Assembly (NCBI RefSeq): GCF_000143415.4
Contig: NW_003314272.1
Coordinates: 55,144-119,143 of the forward strand
Length of the DNA: 64,000 nucleotides
Source of the DNA: Selaginella moellendorffii
Lineage: Eukaryota > Streptophyta > Lycopodiopsida > Selaginellales > Selaginellaceae
Direction: 5' to 3'
Below are positions 10,527 to 23,132 of the stretch, piece by piece; position 1 is the first letter of the stretch, and each line of letters begins with the position of its first letter. The position numbers were made by a program, and so were the translations under genes. The notes below the pieces were generated by a model. That model searched no databases, was not told where the DNA came from, and saw nothing but the letters and a program-made list of their open reading frames with translations.

Positions 10527-10855
10527 ATCTTCTTTTCAATTCTGTATTGTGCTTCAAGTTTGGCACTTCAAGACTATGAAAACAACATATAAGGGATGAA
10601 TTCTTTCTAAAATTTGAGAGATTAAGGTTCTTGTGTGACTTGGTAGGGATAAAAGAAATGTTATTCTAGAGAATATGGAATTCATCAAATAAGCAAAAAT
10701 ATGGTGTTCTTGGCAAGTTTTGTTACTTATTTTAGTACTTTCTAACATTTCTAATTCTGATGGTTTAGGAGTTTTAGAAGCAAATTTTGTAGATCCTACA
10801 TGTAATAAATAAGTATTTGAAAGAACACTTAATCTTTAATGACTAGAACACCTCT
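10527..10855 (+). repeat. Direct duplication, copy 2 of about 330 bp
   Basis: Second copy of 10091-10420, sharing for example GGCAAGTTTTGTTACT and GAGAATATGGAATT. It has an extra AAAAATATGGTG stretch. The spacing of about 436 bp suggests a local tandem duplication with an unrelated or decayed spacer. Confidence 0.85.
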
Positions 10856-13800
10856 TGCAAGTTATACATAAAAGATTTTGATTAGAATTCTTTTTATAAT
10901 TTTAAATTTCTGTAATAGCTTCCTATACAGTGATAATAATTGCAACAATATGGGATATGAGGGACTATCTGCTTATATTACTTTTGTTACCAATAAAAGA
11001 AAGGGTATATACACAGACAATGTTCCATTGTCATAAAAAGTATTTGTGGATATTGATGATCTCCAAGGTATAACTATCAATCTCTACACTAAAATGACAA
11101 TTATGAATTTCAGACAAAGATGTGAAAGATACATATCATCACTACTAGATGATGAAAAGAAACAACTAATTCTCTAGGATTCATGTCACCTATATAATAG
11201 ATGTCCTATCTATTCCAGCAGAGCTGGATTTCCTGCTAGTATTAATAACAATTTTTTCATAAACTAATATTACTTTTATTCTATAAATTCTATTCTACAA
11301 CAATTCTTTCTTCATACATATGTCAAGCATATCTTCGGCATCATCGAATGGATTGTATTTGAATATTTCCTTAGCAAAGTCCGGATTAATTTGCAGCACA
11401 ATGCCTTCAAGATGGATTGGCTTCCAGTTTTCCACCCCTTGCTTTGGATGGTACTCATTCATACTATTAAGTCCTCTTGTGTTTCTATCAAATACCTTCT
11501 ATTCTTTTACTTTGTTTGGTAGGCTGTTCTTATTATACTTCTTGCCATTTAGAATCCATACTGTGAATACAGTCAATCCTGCATGTGATAGACTGTTTTT
11601 AAAAAAGAAGAAGTAGAGAACAAAGAATATAACATCCACACTTACCTAGTGTAACATTCTTTCTCCTATTGATTCTCTTGAACTATTTGACTTTGCTTAT
11701 ATATGTTGTAATCTTTCTTGAGACCCACCATCACTGCTAGTGAAGCCATATATGTATTTTGATGGTGGACACCCAAGCACATCAAGTTTTCATGCTTGAT
11801 TGTCAATTGGAAAGAATTTATCACGTACACAAGGTTTTATTAACCATCTTTTTGAATCTAAATCTAAATTACCTTCTATTTATCATGAATTCATGATGGC
11901 ATACATGCTTAATTCCCTTTTTTCTATTTCACTTTTAGCCTTCATCCACTTCTCCATTTTTTTTGCTTCATTGCTTTTCTTTGCCATTTCCTCAAGAAAG
12001 TATTTATTAACCTAAGTGCATGTGAAAATGTTTTGAAGCTAGTCTTGTTGTAACTGTTTTTATAATAGAGAATACCTCTTTCATAAATTTAAATTCAAGG
12101 TCTTTTTATTGCTCCTTTGTGGTAACAGAACTTGAGCAACAACGGGATTGCTATGGCAGCATTTGCCTCAAAGCTTTGTGCATACTCTCGGCTATTGTTT
12201 TGAACTTGGCAAGCTACTCGGTATTGAAGATGGACTTCTTGCTTTTCTATTTTACAGTTTTATGATTAAGTTTGTTGTTGGAAGACATCTCAACAACATT
12301 GCAGCAATTTGCATTTATAATTGTGAGTTCTCATAACTGTAATGAACTTCCTTACAATTGAAAAGAATTTCTTTCATGCTTACTATGGATAAATTTTGAG
12401 TGATTTTCTTTCTTTGGACTATAGTCTAATAAATGCTAAAAAAATGCATCAGAACCCCAGAGCATGAAAGACTTAATGTTCAATGGATGCTGTGAGGAGC
12501 TTAGTCTTTTCTTGGATAACACACAAATGCTAGGTTGCTTTAGGTTTGAGCAATCTATGGCTTCCTTGTAGCTATGCTGGCTTAAGTCTTTTCGTTCTTT
12601 TTGTATGAAGCTCTGACCAAATAGAAATATGTATTTAAAGATTTTTTAGATTTTGTGCAGCAGTTTGACTACAGTAAGCATCACATTACACGAGTCTGCA
12701 CATGGATCAATAGAGTCCTGGACATAGGAAAATAGGGCATAATTTCAGTTTTTAGCGGGTATTCAGAAGCCAACTATAACCCTTTCAGGAAGTTGAGAAA
12801 CTCCATCAAGTCCTTGTGGTCGCTTCCTCACAGCATTAACGACATCCACCATGGCCTCATCACTGTCGTTGCTGCATGCTAGCTTTGTCTAGAGAAATGG
12901 AGAGCCCAGTTCTGCTACAGTGACGTTATCTTTGGGATTATCGTGAAGTGCCTTGTAATGCTATCCTGGAACAACATGCGTGACAATGTATAGTAGTAAA
13001 GAGTTGTACCTTTGCAACCGGAATGATCAGACGATAGAGCTTCCTTAAACTGGCCAAATCTGTTTGGCAGATGAAATGCAGTGGTACCAAGTTATTATTT
13101 CGAAATGCAACAAATCTCTGGTTCAAATTTCTCCTTTTGATTCTTTGTCATGATTTTCACCAAGACCGCATACTGACAATACTGAATTTTTCAGCAGTAT
13201 AAAAACCAAGAACAAGTAAACAACAATAAAATTTCTCACAATTTATTATCTGACGTTGGAGTTTTCTCTGGTCCAATGCAAGAACAGAAACTATGTAGAC
13301 AATCCTCTGAGGAGTCTTTATTACAAGGTTAATTGACCTCTGTTAAGGTCTCCATATCTATTGTTTGTGATCTTGGACTCAAGCAAGCATTCTGCATGAG
13401 CCATTCCGTCAGACAGGTTAGTGCCTTGGAGAGATGCAATATCTGTGGCATCCAACACATAGATACAGCTACTCGTGTGCATCACCATTTCCTGAGGCTT
13501 GGCTCTGGCTGCAATCCTGTCTCAGAAGAAGGCATGGCATTGCTTCAGGCAGTGCAAGATGCTGTTCTGTCCAAACAAGATGGCTTCTTTGAGAGCACAC
13601 TTAGCACGATTAGCAGCATGACACTAGAGAGCTGATGACAATGCCAATGAGTACCACAGTGGTTGTAGTGAGGACGAGGGCAATGCTTTCAGCTGGAAGA
13701 CCACCCCAAAACATGTCTTTTGATCAAGACAGTCGTGTTTGTTCTGATAGGATCCAACACCAATAGTGCTCCCGCTGGTGGTGGTGGTGCTGCTGGAGGT

Positions 13801-14430
13801 GATGATTTGGGAGCTTGAGAAGGAGAGAATTTGCACAGGAACTATTGGTGATCAAGCAGCAACTGACAATATGGTGAACAAACACTGGAGCAAGTATCTT
13901 CTTTCTTCTGTAGTAAAGAGCCAGATAATGAAGTTTTTTCTATATATATTTATTTTTGTTCTAGAATTTGCAAAAAGCATTGTTTAGCCCTACATAGAGA
14001 AAGAATAGAGCTAGTATTTATGTGTTTGTATAAGCAAAGATTCTTCTAGCATTGTCTAATTTTATGTATCATTGCAACAATCTGTTCATCTTCACATTTT
14101 ATCTTACAAATGTCTCCTACATTTGCTTGCTGTTTGCACAAGAATTCTTGCCATTTTGTATCATCTGAAATTTGAAACTTCTATAGTCATGGTTTATAAG
14201 TTCAAACATGAATTCACTGTTTTCCTTAAACACAAAAAAGACTTTATCACCATTTTTGCATGAAAAAGAGCACTCTATTGATCATTGAACCCAATCATGA
14301 GGAAGCTATATAAAGAAAAATTTATTCACAATTAACATGATGAGTAGTATGTGTTCGTACATGTAGCCACATATCCTGGAAAAGTGGAAGGGTCTTAAAA
14401 TGAATGCTGTTTCCATTTTTTTAACCTAAA
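10856..14430. other. AT-rich region, no recognisable gene
   Basis: Only short open frames are seen. A minus-strand stretch at about 12938-13126 contains FVAFRNNNLVPLHFICQTDL and could be a decayed exon, with a further coding-like stretch below it to about 12780, but I do not recognise the family. A plus-strand stretch at 13333-13635 is open for 100 codons without a known match. Confidence 0.4.
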
Positions 14431-14559
14431 CTTCAGTTATGGATTACTGTGGGCACCTTCTTTTTATTCCATTTGAGCAAGTGTACAAGATTGCCACTAC
14501 CAATGGCTACAACAACACTATTTTTTCTTGCCTATCTAAACAATTCTATAGGAGGTGTA

Positions 14560-15023
14560 ATACGGAAACAAACAGGAAAAAGCGTTGTCAATGGGATTTT
14601 GCATTATGCTCACCAATAACCTTTGAAGGCCTATGTGTTGGAACATATAAGGTTTATTTTGTTCATATTCTGTTTTAATATTTAATTTTTTTTTCAATGC
14701 AGAAGGCTTACAAGAGCTGGTATATGACATTTCGAAGATACAACTTTGACATTGTTGTGCAAACCAGGAATATTGTCACTCAATTGAAATCCTTTATACA
14801 TCTCAAGGCACATGAATCTTTCCCAACAATATTGGGAAGAATGCCAAACCAAATATTAGACAAAGCTGAAAGCGAGTTATATGTGCCATTTCCACAGTCA
14901 GTGAGGTGTTTCTTACTATCGATGAATGGACAGTGTAGTCATTCTATTTTTGAGGGTCTTATAAATCAGGAATATAGAGGTTTGATTGGGTGTTACTGGA
15001 TAAACAACACGTTTATGTGTTAA
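14560..15023 (+). pseudogene. SKIP16-like F-box protein relic (SMI1/KNR4-like part)
   Basis: The frame starting near 14700 reads KAYKSWYMTFRRYNFDIV, then LKSFIHLKAHESFPTILGR, LDKAESELYVPFPQSVR, NGQ and GLIGCYWINN. This parallels the plant F-box protein SKIP16 (FBXO3 family): KRAYQLWRESF..., PEAxxTLRxG, E-x-SL-x-LPLPTRLLYRFVDGQ, GLIGGY. Intact members bind SKP1 and act as substrate receptors of SCF ubiquitin ligases. Here the piece ends in a stop and neither the F-box nor the C-terminal ApaG-like domain is seen in frame. Some similarity may extend upstream to about 14560. Confidence 0.55.
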
Positions 15024-16590
15024 AAAATGCTGCATATTTAGGAGATTTGTTCCTTAATTTTAAAATTGCACACACATTGGTTTTGAATTAAGAATGATTC
15101 CATTCAAAAGTTCATTAAATAATAAAAAGTTATATTTTATCAATATTTCTTCAGGAGACATTTTTATTAGCTCCAAGAATTTTTGGAACAATGGTGAAGT
15201 TATGTCTTGCACTCCTCCAATAGTTAGAAGACATATATCTCTGATATAGTGGTTGAAAAATCTATTAATGAACCTACATAAAGCATCATTTTGTTTTGTT
15301 AAAACCCTATTAAAGCAATTTTACAGGGTCATCTAAGACATTTAAAAAATTACCATGTATGGTGATTATTTAAAAAGATCCTTTTTTGTTACTGATTATC
15401 TTTTGTTTCTCTATTTGCTTAGCATGGTTGCATGCCAGTTCTAGAATTCTTGTCCTTCAGTGGAGATCCAAGCTTTACATATATAACATTTGTGTGTATG
15501 GAACTTCAATTCATGGAACAACTTGATTGTGTCAAGCTTTTTGTATCTACAAATGAAAGTGAAGACCAAGACATATTAATTCATCAATATAACCTGTGGT
15601 GTAATCTCCAAGAGGTAAGATTATATGTTTTAGAGTTGAGAGATTAACAACTTCCATTTTGTAGCAGGATGGAATGACATACATTGTTATGATAAAGAAA
15701 TTTACTCTAGATGTGCCTATTTGCTACCTGTGGTTGGAAAGCATTAGCACCACTTATACTTTGAGAGCAAAGCATTTTGGAGTTTCATTTTTTGACTATC
15801 TATATTGATATTAATGTTTTCTCTGAAAGGAAGATATTACAAGACTTTAAAATGTTTAGAACTAAACTTTAATGAATTATCTATCTCAATAAGATGTGAG
15901 GTGTTCATCTAAAATATGCATTAACTTTCTATGATCCTTGTTGTACTTCTGAAGAGCGCTATGAACATGGGCAACTCAATAATCCTCTTGAGCCCATAGA
16001 GCACATAGCCACCATTAATACTCCAAAGTTCAATTCTACTACAAGATCCCATAAATCCCCTAGCATAACCATAATTCACATGCTTTAATAAATCTCTTAT
16101 ACAACAAAAACAATGACATGGTTTAGACTCTGTCCAAAACAATCTCAAATCCTTAATTTGTTTTGAAAAAGAACAAAAGTAACCCAAGTGAACAATTTCG
16201 GTCACTATGTCAATGATAGATATGGGCATAGAGTGACATGTTTCAGAATAATAGATGTCATTTTTTAAGACTTTTTTCATTCACATCAATATCTAGTGGT
16301 GTAATAGCAAGCAAGAGATTAAACAATAACATGGCAAAGATCAATTTTAAATCATTCATGGAAAAATTAATGTGTATACAACACCATTATTTAATGAATG
16401 GTAATTTTTAACATTGAATGAATTAAAAACTCATTCAGAATAATATAGCTCACTGACTGATTAGAGCAATTGAAGTAGGGGACATGTTGTGGAACACTTT
16501 GATCATAATTAATGTCGGGGTTCATTTATTGAGAATTCTATTAGCCATTTTATCTTCCAATATTTGTCTGTTTTGGAAGTTATAATGTAG
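15024..16590. other. AT-rich region between two relics, no recognisable gene
   Basis: Short open frames occur at 15432-15647 (+) and 15921-16280 (-). Neither shows a family signature. No repeats stand out. Confidence 0.4.
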
Positions 16591-16599
16591 AAAGTGTAT

Positions 16600-17890
16600 T
16601 CATATTCTAGGGTTTGTAGCCATGGCATGCATGCCACATGGAGTGAGGCTTGTCAGAGAGAATTCAAAAGATGAATTTGTGCTGTGCATCATCAACATTC
16701 TTCTGCTGGAAACTAGATCATACAGGTGTATCATAGTTACTAGGCATAGACAAAATCAAAGCTGTAGTTTTGTCTCATATTATGCAAGCCATGAGAATGA
16801 AAATCATATGACCAAACACGTTTTTGAAGTTCACATACTACGCATTTTATGCAAACAATGGAAAAGAGTATGCATGTGGTTTTTTCAATTCTATGTTTTT
16901 ACTTTTCTACAGGAATTTAACTGTTTTGGATGTAATGTATCTTCATAACAATATCTGGAGTCCAATACCAACTTACAATATTCAACCTGAATCAAGTAAA
17001 GTGAGTAAAATGTCAAAAACAATTTCAGCAATCCTTTTCATTGAATTTTTTCTTTCATTGTTAAAACAAAAGGGTGTAGGCATCTAAGCATCATGGTGGT
17101 GTAAGTATTTTTTCTTGGAACCAATTTCACAAATTTTCTGTTTTTTTTTTAAAAAATTATTGTAAATGTAGGAGAACGAGTCAAAGCAGCCATTAATTGC
17201 TCAAATTGCAATCACAAGCTTTACAAACCGTTCGTATAAATGGTCATTTAAGGTGAGAGTCACTCAGAAGGACACTATTAGACAACTCACTATGAAATGC
17301 ACAGGTTGGGTCTTTTAATTTTTATGTGGCTGATTCTGCAAGCAGTGAGATTCATATAGTTAGCTACAGTGAAACTGCACATGCATTGTTAGAAAAAGCT
17401 ATCCAAGGGGCTATTTATATATTTTCTGGAACATGTGGTCTTTGTTCTGCTAGTGAGCTCTACATGCCTTTTCCTGCAACTTGGGAGATACTTGGAGATA
17501 AAAAGATGAGGTTATGCCTACAGAAGATGATGAATGTATACCATGTATTGTTCTTCACCAAAAATGTATTGCTGAAATACTTGATATCGCTATAAATAGT
17601 TACATAGATCTTGTTGGTGTGGTGATATGGGTAGGATTGTAACCCCTCGTGGTGTGGAAAGTTCTAACAAAAGGGGGATGAGGACAATATGTGACAACTC
17701 TTTTCATAGCGTTGATGTTTGCTTGTGGGGTGACTATGCCAATGAAGAAGGTAGCTGACTGCTTGAAAATATATCAATTATGTGTATCAAAGATGGCTGT
17801 ATCTGTGAGTTCAACGAAAGATCAGTATCTGTTACAAATGTTTCAACCTTAGCTATTGATGCCAACTTGGATTTAAACAAGTTCTGAAAT
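16600..17890 (+). pseudogene. Replication protein A large subunit (RPA70/RPA1) relic
   Basis: Ordered pieces of the single-stranded DNA-binding protein RPA70 are present. LTVLDVMYLHNN and SPIPTYNIQ near 16920-16980 resemble the end of the RPA70N domain. FTNRSYKWSFKVRVTQKDTI at about 17220-17280 matches the start of DNA-binding domain A (family: LNPYxxxWTIKARVT). SEIHIVSYSETAHALLEKAI at 17345-17405 matches its middle part. DLVGVV at about 17610, SVDVCLWGDYANEEGS at about 17705-17755 and CISEFNERSVSVTNVSTLAI match DNA-binding domain B. The pieces are separated by stops, frameshifts and intron remnants, so it is not functional. Confidence 0.82.
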
Positions 17891-19164
17891 ATTTAAAGTC
17901 CCCTCAATAGGCATGCTCCATGAGGAGTTAGATATTCGTGTAATATTTGCATTTGCATACGCATTCTGATACCAAGAATGTATCGTTTGCACTCCCTTCA
18001 GCTTAAAGTCTCAGAGCATTCAACCATATATATAGTTTATGCAAATATCAAAGAGATTAAAATTGAAGATTTCTGCTATGCTTCTTGCAAACAAATATCA
18101 AATGGAAGGACATGTGGTAAAAAAATGACAAAAGTATCCAAGAATATATAGTATTGGAGGTCATGTTCATCCGAGAGTGACAAGGTTGAATATAAATATG
18201 TTTTAAACTTGTGTTGAAGATAGCACAGCTCATGTTTGGGCCGTTGCATTTCATGATGCTGCTAAAGAAATAGTTTGTTTACCACCAATTGAATTTGAAC
18301 AACTCAAAACACTAAACATACCTTCATCAGTTACTGTTTTCTTTTCTTCCTCAACACTATGTGATTTCACTATTGTATCTAAAATAATGATAGCTTTAGT
18401 CTTTAATATGAATTTCACTACGTTTGTCATCAACTTCCATATCACAACCATTTCTTGAGGTCTCATTTACCATGTCTAAAAGGAAATGTTACAAGTAGGA
18501 AACTTTTATTATTAATTTTTGTTTGGATAACTCTTACCCTTTTCGCTTTGCTCTTTTGTAATCTCTTCTAGTCCCACTTCTTCTCTGCTTTTATAATCTA
18601 CAGGAATCATTTTACACACATTTGTAAAGCATTTCAAATTTATAATAGGCAACTGAGCTGTAAATCTCACCTGAAACTTCTTTCCGAGGGGTTCTCAAAG
18701 GTTGATGTAAATGCAACTTGCATGTTTTCTGGCTCTCACCATTTCCAAAGAGGTAGTCATTTCTTTCTAAAACCATGTATAAAAAGATAACCCTAACCAA
18801 CTTTTATCTTGCAATACTTTACTTTGTCACAAATATCTTAAATCATTTTCCTTTGTTACATTGTGCAACAAGATATTATTATTCAGCAAGCTGGGTTGTG
18901 CTGCAGCACGGAGTGCATGTGTTCTTTAGCTGTGATGTACCTACAAAGCTCAGGAGCTCACTCATTATCAAAAAGCTATGGGGTCATGCTCCGTCCAAGT
19001 TCTCTCACCTTTAAATAACAGTTGAGCAGCATTGTGGACTGTGATTAAATCCTTCTATGGGCTTTCGTTTGTTTGTGAAGTGTTCATCTGTATGCAAACT
19101 CGGGATGTAAACATCTGAAAATGAAAAGGTTGGATTTTCAATTAGTTTCAGATGATGGAAGGCC
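17891..19164. other. AT-rich region, no recognisable gene
   Basis: Short open frames on both strands have no family signature. Sequence just after the RPA relic may be its decayed continuation, but I cannot show this. Confidence 0.4.
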
Positions 19165-19568
19165 AAGTTTAAGGAGTTGATTCCCCAGATAAATCTCTGC
19201 ACCAGGACCCAGTGCTCATACAAAGCTGGAAGCTGGCCAACTGTATATGGCTTTAGAGTTGGTAGCAGCATGCTCAAGGCTGGATGGTTGCTGGTGAATT
19301 CTTGTAGACTTTCACATAGCATGCTAGGTAACTGTAGAGCAGCAAGGAAAGAACATTCAAGAACTTACTTTGTGAGGAATCATATAATCTGGGAAACCTT
19401 CCGCTCGAAGTTCCTTGAGGATCTGAAGAAAGAAACATTTAGACCGTGAAAGAATACAAGAGATTCCTTACTCACCCTGCCATAAGCCAACGTGTCTGCT
19501 TGGGGGAAAAAAGTGCATAAATTCTTGCCAAACCAGATGCAAAATTCTGAATGGTTAACTACACCAGG
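19165..19568 (-). pseudogene. Glucose-6-phosphate isomerase relic, copy 2
   Basis: This is the same segment as 9586-10013, same orientation and high similarity. On the minus strand an exon end reads QADTLAYGR (about 19490), a 50-odd-nt intron follows, then ILKELRAEGFPDYMIPHK, another short intron, then [20 protein letters not shown] and [17 protein letters not shown]. The copy loses similarity right where FDQWGVEL should follow, so its end differs from copy 1. Splice sites (GTGAGT...CAG, GTAAGT...CAG) are preserved although the gene is incomplete. Confidence 0.85.
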
Positions 19569-20630
19569 TAAAGCTGGCAAACCTGGTAAGCTGTAGAATA
19601 CACAAATTGGAATCAAAGCTGTAAGTCTCATTAGCAACCTATAAAACAAACATGCTAAGAGAAAGAAAAATAAATAAAGAAATATATTGAACAATTACAA
19701 CTACAACTACATCTTTTCAAATTGAAAAATTCTCTACTACTCCCAGCAGAACTGATATCCCTGCTAGTATATCATATGAAACTCATCCAGATAAAAAAAA
19801 GAAGAAAAACAGACTGAGCAGAAATGCAGAAGCCTTTCAAGATCCTACTCTTTATTTTGTAGGAAATTCAGCATCTGGCTCTCCAAGTTTGCAGCATGCC
19901 GGGACTGCATTGCAACGTGTTGGGATTTCTCCTATCCAGTGCTTCAATTCAATGATTGCTGATTTTGTATGGTGATTCCAGGGCAGCAGTAGGGAAGATG
20001 ATGATGGAGAGAACAAGGAGAGAATCAAGGGAAGAGCCAGCAAGCTGGGGACAAGATGTGTGCAAGTATGCACAGATTTTGAGGAGGTTTAAAAGGTAGT
20101 GGATCTACTCAAACTACAAGTGATAGACACTGCTTGATTCTTATTATAACGAGACTTATAACATTAACATTAGCAGAAACTGGCTCATGGCTCCAAGCTT
20201 GAACCCGATGTATCTGGTGATGGCAGTGCCGGATGCGGAGAAGCATGTGCAACTCCAGTGAGGTTCTCATCACTGTCAACTTCCAGAAAGCTCGCAAGGA
20301 CAGAAGCATCAAGTTCTACACGTCAGAGAATGGCTTGATCTTCAGCAGTGGCTCCATACTGGTCAAGTACTTCAAGCAGTTGGTGGAGCTGCCAAGCAAC
20401 AAAGTGCTGCTCTAGCTCCGGCCAAGGGGCCTCTGTTCTTGAGAGTAGTTAGATCTTTTCTCAAGTCTTGGAACGAATCTATAAGAAAGTTTTCTAGATA
20501 TTTAATCAATCAGTCCTTTTTTGGCTTCCAAAAAAACAAAACATAAGAGAAAACACGTCCTCATACCATAAGCTACTCTTCCTTTGCAATTGTCCCCTTC
20601 TCGCACCATCCAAGAACTTTCTGATGTCCT
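19569..20630. other. Region without a recognisable gene
   Basis: Plus-strand coding-like stretches lie at about 19860-19970 (contains ALQRVGISPIQCF) and 20233-20415 (contains VLITVNFQKARKDRS), each ending in a stop. I do not recognise them. A short segment at about 19708-19765 resembles 4880-4945 and 11205-11255, so a low-copy repeat is scattered through this half. Confidence 0.4.
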
Positions 20631-20639
20631 TGTTCTTCA

Positions 20640-21110
20640 CATGGCATTTCTGGCAGCAAAAAAAGAAGAAACATCACCACGAGATAGATCTAAAAAACTC
20701 ATCTCATACCTGTTGATGAGAGCAGCAAACCTCATGGCTTGCAACCGTGGTGAAATGCCAAAATACGTAATTTCTGGGAGCAAAAAATGAAGAAACATCA
20801 CCATGAGATAGATCTTAAAAACTCATCTCATACCTGTTGATGAGAGCAGCGAACCTCATGGCATGCAACCGTGGTGAAATGCCAAAATACATAATTTCTG
20901 GCAGCAAAAAAAGAAGAAACATCACCATGAGATAGATCAAAAAAACTCATCTCATACCTATTGAGAGAGCAGCAAACCTCATGGCGTGCAACCATGGTGA
21001 AATGCCAAAATATGTAATTTCTGGCAGCAAAAAAAGAAGAAACATCACTATGAGATAGATCTAAAAAACTCATCTCATACATGTTGATGAGAGCAGCGAA
21101 CCTCATAATA
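20640..21110 (+). repeat. Tandem repeat, about 124 bp x 4
   Basis: Units containing GGCAGCAAAAAAAGAAGAAA, CATGAGATAGATC, ACTCATCTCATACC and GATGAGAGCAGCRAACCTCA repeat with ACTCATCTC at 20697, 20821, 20945 and 21068, giving periods of 124, 124 and 123 bp. The last unit decays after about 21105. No coding role is evident. Confidence 0.92.
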
Positions 21111-21149
21111 TATAGCATAACCACTATGAAAATACAAAACACTTGGGAA

Positions 21150-23050
21150 AGAAAACCATAGAATAAAAAGGAAAGCTCATAAAAATAGGAGTTTTAAATA
21201 TTAAAAGACTGGTTTATATAAGCTTCTCAAGTGCTTTAAGCTAAAAAGCAGTATAAGAGCTCCTAATTAAATATCCAGATTAAAAAGATTAAAGTTGAAA
21301 AAAAACCATGCCTCATCTGGATTATAATTAGGTGATATCATGCTAGTAAGTTATATATGGAAGTTATGATTTCAAGAAAATTAAAAAATTTATTAATTTT
21401 CTATAAGATTGTCTATAGCCAAAAAAATTGAAATCATATATAGCTAAAAATCTACAAAATTCCAATTTAAACCTATATTACTATTAAATGATTCAACACT
21501 ACTTACTATCCAGTAATTATATAAAGAAGAACATGATTACAAATTAACATAGATTATAAAATATTAATGTTCTAAATATAACATGGATCTAATACATTAC
21601 TATGTACACATTAATATTATTATTTTTGTATATGATATAATATTCAATGGCATATAAAAATATTATAATATATAAATATTTTTTATGCTTTTATTTTAAA
21701 CAAAAATATTGTTGTATTAAGCTAATCATTTGTAAGAAAAATTTTGATACTTTTTTATTTACATGAATTAGAAACTACATTGTAGATACCTAAAGATTAA
21801 AGAACATAGAAAAATTTTAAAATTTTAAATTAGATCATATATTACTATATAAAAGAAATATATATTGATATTATTATATGTTTCAATATATAATACAATT
21901 TATTACTTAAATATTATAAATAGCTACTAATATTCTATTTTAAAATTTTTTAAATATATTTAAATTTATGATATATATTAATTTTACAATGAATTTTTTA
22001 TTAAACTCTACTATTTAAGGCTAAACATAATTTGTAATACTAATTATACTTAAAATATCCTCCAAAAACAATAACAATTTTTTATTTTTTACAAATATGT
22101 GCATATTTTATATATTTATCATCAAGGTTTTCTCTAAATAGAAAAAATAAAGCAGTTTGTCATATAATTACTAATTTATATTTCAAAATAGTAGCTTTCT
22201 TGATTCAAATACTCCATTATCTAGTTTTTAGCTAAGAAATGTGTATACTTTAAATATTATTATTTTGTAATATTCAAATTTACTATATGGTGATGGCTTA
22301 TATATTTGTCATTTTGTAAAACCCATCTATAACACTTTCATTCTATAACCATTATATACATCCTTTGGAGCTTAAAAGTGAAAATTCTAAAGAACACACT
22401 TTGTTTCAAAGTCCCAAATGAATATATATATAAATCATGTAATTTTTTATAAAACTGAACTAAAATATAATATTAATATAAAATAATTATATTTTAATAA
22501 TTTTTAATTAAATATAGAAAGAAACATAATGTAAAGTTTTGAGGAATTTCTTTCATAGTGGCTTTGATGTTCTTCTGATTTGTAAAAAAGCCATAAATTA
22601 TAGTTATTTTAAATGTTTGTGGTTATTAGTAAATTCCTTAGCATTTTTTTAATGTAATTTTATATAAATATTTCATTATTTATTATTCTAAACTATATTT
22701 TTATTTATCTTTAAGTGCTACAATAATGATATACTGTAATGTTGCAATAATATTAGAAATTTTTTTTTGATTTTTGATTTTTTTATTTTTTCATTATTTT
22801 CTTGTTTAAAAATTTAATTTGTTTCATCATATCTTTGAAATTTCATTGAACTTTCTTTTTAATTATGATCTTAAATTTTCTATAAATTTGCTATATACTA
22901 ATTTTGCACCAATTTGCCATTTATATTTTTAGTATTGTGAATATTCATGTGAGTTTTAAATGACTAGATAATGATGATTAGCATACCTCTTTCTATTTAT
23001 CCTAAGACCTTAGCAATGTACTAATAAAGAAAGCTTAACATGATTAATTT
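21150..23050. other. Extremely AT-rich block without genes
   Basis: Almost 2 kb consist mostly of A and T with runs such as ATATATTTTATATA and few G or C bases. No open frame or RNA gene is visible, and nothing points to organellar coding sequence. It separates the relic-rich part from the approach to the gene island. Confidence 0.75.
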
Positions 23051-23057
23051 AATCACA

Positions 23058-23132
23058 AGAGGTGCTGGTACCATCTAGAGGTGCTGGTTTCGATCTAGAG
23101 GTGCTTTTAGAGGTGCTGGTACCATCTAGGCA
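23058..23132 (+). repeat. Short imperfect repeat of AGGTGCTGGTACCATCTAG
   Basis: Three to four imperfect copies of a roughly 19-28-nt unit (AGGTGCTGGT, CGATCTAG, AGGTGCTTTTAG) lie side by side at the edge of the AT-rich block. Confidence 0.65.

Noticed and set aside
21150-23050. Organellar DNA insertion
   Set aside because: The block is AT-rich but contains no recognisable plastid or mitochondrial gene, tRNA or rRNA.
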